A DNA stretch of 8,470 nucleotides, taken from the NCBI GenBank assembly GCA_005881355.1, contig VBDM01000185.1:1-8470 (forward strand), in the 5' to 3' direction. Every line of letters begins with the position of its first letter. Position 1 is the stretch's first letter. The position numbers and the translations under genes were made by a program. The stretch comes from Betaproteobacteria bacterium. GTDB taxonomy: Bacteria; Pseudomonadota; Gammaproteobacteria; Burkholderiales; SG8-39. A model generated the notes under the pieces. It was not told the origin of the DNA. It ran no database searches and saw only the letters and a list, made by a program, of their open reading frames with translations. Positions 6,587-8,470 of the stretch are shown piece after piece.

Positions 6587-7731
6587 GCCTCATCAACAAG
6601 ATGCTCCGGGACCTCGACCAGCGCCATGCGCCTCAGGGCGGCAGCGCGGGGCCGGCCTCCGCCGCGCTCGCGGAGCAGGTTTATCCGGTGCCCGCGCGCA
6701 AGCTTGCCTCCCGGTTCTTCTGGCTCACGACGGCCATGCTGGTGCTTTTCGCGGTCGGCTGGGTTGCGTGGCTGGTGTGGCCGTTGACCCCGCGCCCGGC
6801 GGTTAGCGAGATCGTCCCGCGGTCCTCGCAGGAAAAGGTTTCCCCTCCGAAGGCGGCGGCATCACCGCCGGCGCTCTCCGCTGTCCCCGCCCCTCGACCC
6901 GCGCCTGCCGCAAGCTCCGCTTCCAAGTCGCCGCCGCCGGTCGCGCAGGCGCTCCCGGCTCCGCGAACCGGGGAAGCGAACGCCGACACGCTGCCACTGG
7001 CGGGCGAGCCGGCTGCTCCCGTTCCGAAGCGGAGCGCGAGATCTTCGTCTTCCCGGTCCGCGCCAAAGAAGGCTGCGAGCGCGCCGCAGATGGCGCCCGC
7101 ACAGCCCGTCGGCGCCGGGGAGACCGGATCCGGCAAGATCGACCGGCGTTCAACCTCAGCGGCGCGCGATCGCGCGGAAAACGAATTTCGCCGCGCCGTC
7201 AACCTCGTCAATCAAGGCCGCGTCGCCGAAGGCATGGACGGCTTCCGCGGCGCCCTGAAGATCGATCCCAAGCACGAAGCGGCGCGCCAGACCCTCGTCG
7301 CCCTTTTGCTCGAATCCAAGCGCGTGGACGAGGCGGCCCGCGTTCTGCGGGACGGACTCGCCTTCAACGCGGGGAACACCGGTTTTGCGATGCTGCTTGC
7401 GCGGATCATGGTCGAGCGCAAGGATGTCCCGGCGGCCCTGTCCCTGCTGGAGAAGCACGCGGCGCCGCCGGATCGCAATCCCGACTTTCATGCTTTCGCC
7501 GCGGCGCTGTACCAGCGGCTCGAGCGCCACCAGCAAGCGATCGACCAGTACCAGGCGGCGCTGCGGCTCGCGCCGTCAGGGGGCGTCTGGTGGTTGGGCC
7601 TGGGGATCTCGTACCAGGCCGTCGATCGGCCCAGCGATGCGCTCGAGGCCTTCACGCGCGCCAAAGCGGCGGGAAATCTCGCCCCCGAACTTCTCAGCTT
7701 CGTCGACCAGCGGCTCAAGCAACTCCAGTAG
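6583..7731 (+). CDS. mshN: MshN, membrane-anchored TPR protein
   Basis: A 382-residue protein starting MSLINKMLRDLDQRH, the conserved cytoplasmic leader of MshN. A single membrane helix spans ~45-66. A long Ala/Pro/Ser/Lys-rich linker (~68-190) could span the periplasm or cell wall. About five tetratricopeptide-like helical hairpins fill ~195-370, with repeat-like segments such as AIDQYQAALRLAP. It is a probable scaffold for the secretin or pilus machine, by analogy with GspB and TPR pilotin-like proteins; the precise role in MSHA pili is not settled. The ATG overlaps the mshM stop in ATGA, so expression is coupled. It is the last msh gene before a non-msh gene, whereas mshE normally follows. 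The linker is compositionally biased and is the least conserved part. Confidence 0.88.
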   Translation: MSLINKMLRDLDQRHAPQGGSAGPASAALAEQVYPVPARKLASRFFWLTTAMLVLFAVGWVAWLVWPLTPRPAVSEIVPRSSQEKVSPPKAAASPPALSAVPAPRPAPAASSASKSPPPVAQALPAPRTGEANADTLPLAGEPAAPVPKRSARSSSSRSAPKKAASAPQMAPAQPVGAGETGSGKIDRRSTSAARDRAENEFRRAVNLVNQGRVAEGMDGFRGALKIDPKHEAARQTLVALLLESKRVDEAARVLRDGLAFNAGNTGFAMLLARIMVERKDVPAALSLLEKHAAPPDRNPDFHAFAAALYQRLERHQQAIDQYQAALRLAPSGGVWWLGLGISYQAVDRPSDALEAFTRAKAAGNLAPELLSFVDQRLKQLQ

Positions 7732-7760
7732 CCGCGCGGCAGGCGATACGCCTCCCGCGG
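7732..7760 (+). terminator. Imperfect GC-rich hairpin directly after mshN, possible operon end
   Basis: AGGCG (7741-7745) and CGCCT (7749-7753) form a five-pair stem with a three-base loop. CCGCG (7732-7736) and CGCGG (7756-7760) can close an outer stem across a small internal loop. It starts right after the mshN stop. There is no T tract, so it may be a Rho-dependent or mRNA-protecting structure, or chance in GC-rich DNA. Confidence 0.3.
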
Positions 7761-7814
7761 TCGCTCGAAGACGTCCGGCCGAGTCGGACTCCCCTGTGTT
7801 AAGTTGTGATCCCT

Positions 7815-7820
7815 GGGGGA
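7815..7820 (+). promoter_or_regulatory. Ribosome-binding site of the acyl-CoA synthetase gene
   Basis: GGGGGA lies six bases before ATG at 7827. An in-frame TAA at 7800-7802 excludes longer starts except a GTG at 7806, which has no suitably placed site. No convincing -35/-10 pair was seen in the 95-base spacer. Confidence 0.55.
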
Positions 7821-7826
7821 CGGGGA

Positions 7827-8470
7827 ATGCAGGACCGCTATCGCGAGGTCTACGACAGTTTCAGATGGGACGTGCCGGCGCGATTCAACATCGGCACGGC
7901 TTGCTGCGGCCGGCACGCACATGACCGCTCCCGCTTCGCACTCCATTGGGAGGACGAGGACGGGACCACTGCCGCATGCACTTTCCGGGAACTGCAGCAG
8001 CAGGCGAACCGCCTGTCGAACGCGCTCGCGGGTCTCGGCGTAAAGCGCGGCGACCGCGTCGGCATCGTGCTGCCGCAGCGGCCCGAAACGGCGGTCGCGC
8101 ACATCGCCTGCTATCAGATGGGCGCCGTGGCGATGCCGCTTTCGGTGCTGTTCGGCCCGGATGCGCTGGAATACCGCCTGCAGGACAGCGAGACGATCGC
8201 CGCGCTCGTCGATCCCGCATCGCTGCCGAATCTCGCCCAGGTCCGCGACAGGCTGCCGCATCTCAGGCTCGTCGTCGGCGTTGCGGGTGCCCGGGAATCC
8301 TGGACGCAGTCGTGGGAAGCGCTCCTCGAGAAGGCTTCATCTCATTTCGCCCCGGTCGATACCGCAGCGGAGGATCCGGCGCTGCTCGTCTACACCAGCG
8401 GCACGACCGGTCCGCCCAAAGGGGCGCTCATGCCGCAGCGCGTGCTGCTCGGAAACATTCCCGGCTTCGT
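7827..8470 (+). CDS. AMP-forming acyl-CoA synthetase, N-terminal part (cut by window edge)
   Basis: The frame is open from ATG to the right edge, giving the first 214 residues. It belongs to the adenylate-forming (AMP-binding) superfamily, which activates a carboxylic acid with ATP and then transfers it to CoA. The ATP-binding core motif YTSGTTGPPKG is intact at residues 189-199. An earlier block (TFRELQQQANRLSNALAGLGV, then GDRVGIVLPQRPETAVAHIAC) is standard for the N-terminal domain. The start (YREVYDSFRWDVPARFNIG) resembles the medium-chain/short-chain acyl-CoA synthetase branch common in betaproteobacteria; substrate is not decidable here because the C-terminal specificity region is missing. 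It is separated from mshN by 95 bases and has its own ribosome-binding site, so it is probably not functionally part of the pilus operon, though read-through is possible. Confidence 0.88.
   Translation, partial: MQDRYREVYDSFRWDVPARFNIGTACCGRHAHDRSRFALHWEDEDGTTAACTFRELQQQANRLSNALAGLGVKRGDRVGIVLPQRPETAVAHIACYQMGAVAMPLSVLFGPDALEYRLQDSETIAALVDPASLPNLAQVRDRLPHLRLVVGVAGARESWTQSWEALLEKASSHFAPVDTAAEDPALLVYTSGTTGPPKGALMPQRVLLGNIPGF

Noticed and set aside
7385..7924. 179-residue plus-strand frame spanning the mshN end and spacer
   Set aside because: It is an Arg/Ser-rich shadow of the mshN TPR region that runs into the acyl-CoA synthetase start in a different frame.
1..8470. CRISPR array, tRNA/rRNA genes, insertion sequence or attachment site
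   Set aside because: No regularly spaced direct repeats, no cloverleaf-like or rRNA-like stretch, and no transposase motif or flanking terminal repeats were seen on either strand.

Overview
The window is high-GC and strictly plus-stranded. It carries most of a mannose-sensitive haemagglutinin (MSHA)-type IV pilus assembly operon. Protein content, GTG/TTG starts and a medium-chain acyl-CoA synthetase-like neighbour suggest a Gram-negative proteobacterium, most likely a betaproteobacterium. That placement is an inference from family resemblance, not a search result.

Layout. Bases 2-1027 are the 3' end of a large secreted or surface protein made of repeated beta-sandwich (Ig-like/DUF11-like) modules; its base composition is visibly lower in GC than the rest. 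Bases 1028-1318 are non-coding and hold a perfect 11-bp inverted repeat and a consensus-like promoter. From 1319 to 7731 six genes plus one PilN-like gene run as one tightly coupled chain: mshI (PilM-like), a PilN-like gene, mshJ (PilO/GspM-like), mshK (PilP/GspC-like), mshL (secretin lipoprotein), mshM (GspA/ExeA-like ATPase) and mshN (TPR protein). Junctions are overlaps of 4, 16, 14, 1 and 4 nt or a gap of 2 nt. After a 95-nt spacer, a new gene for an AMP-forming acyl-CoA synthetase starts at 7827 and runs off the right edge.

How they work together. By homology with type IVa pili and type II secretion, MshI, the PilN-like protein, MshJ and MshK form the inner-membrane alignment complex. 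It links the cytoplasm through the periplasm to the MshL outer-membrane secretin ring. MshM and MshN probably help insert or stabilise the secretin across the cell wall, like the GspA/GspB pair. The extension ATPase (MshE), platform protein (MshG), prepilin peptidase and pilins are not in the window. The upstream repeat protein is a candidate surface adhesin or pilus-associated protein, but only its position supports that.

I do not see a wholly undescribed system. The points worth a second look are the repeat protein beside the operon, the inverted repeat before the promoter, a hairpin that would mask the mshM ribosome-binding site, and the interruption of the usual mshN-mshE order by a metabolic gene.
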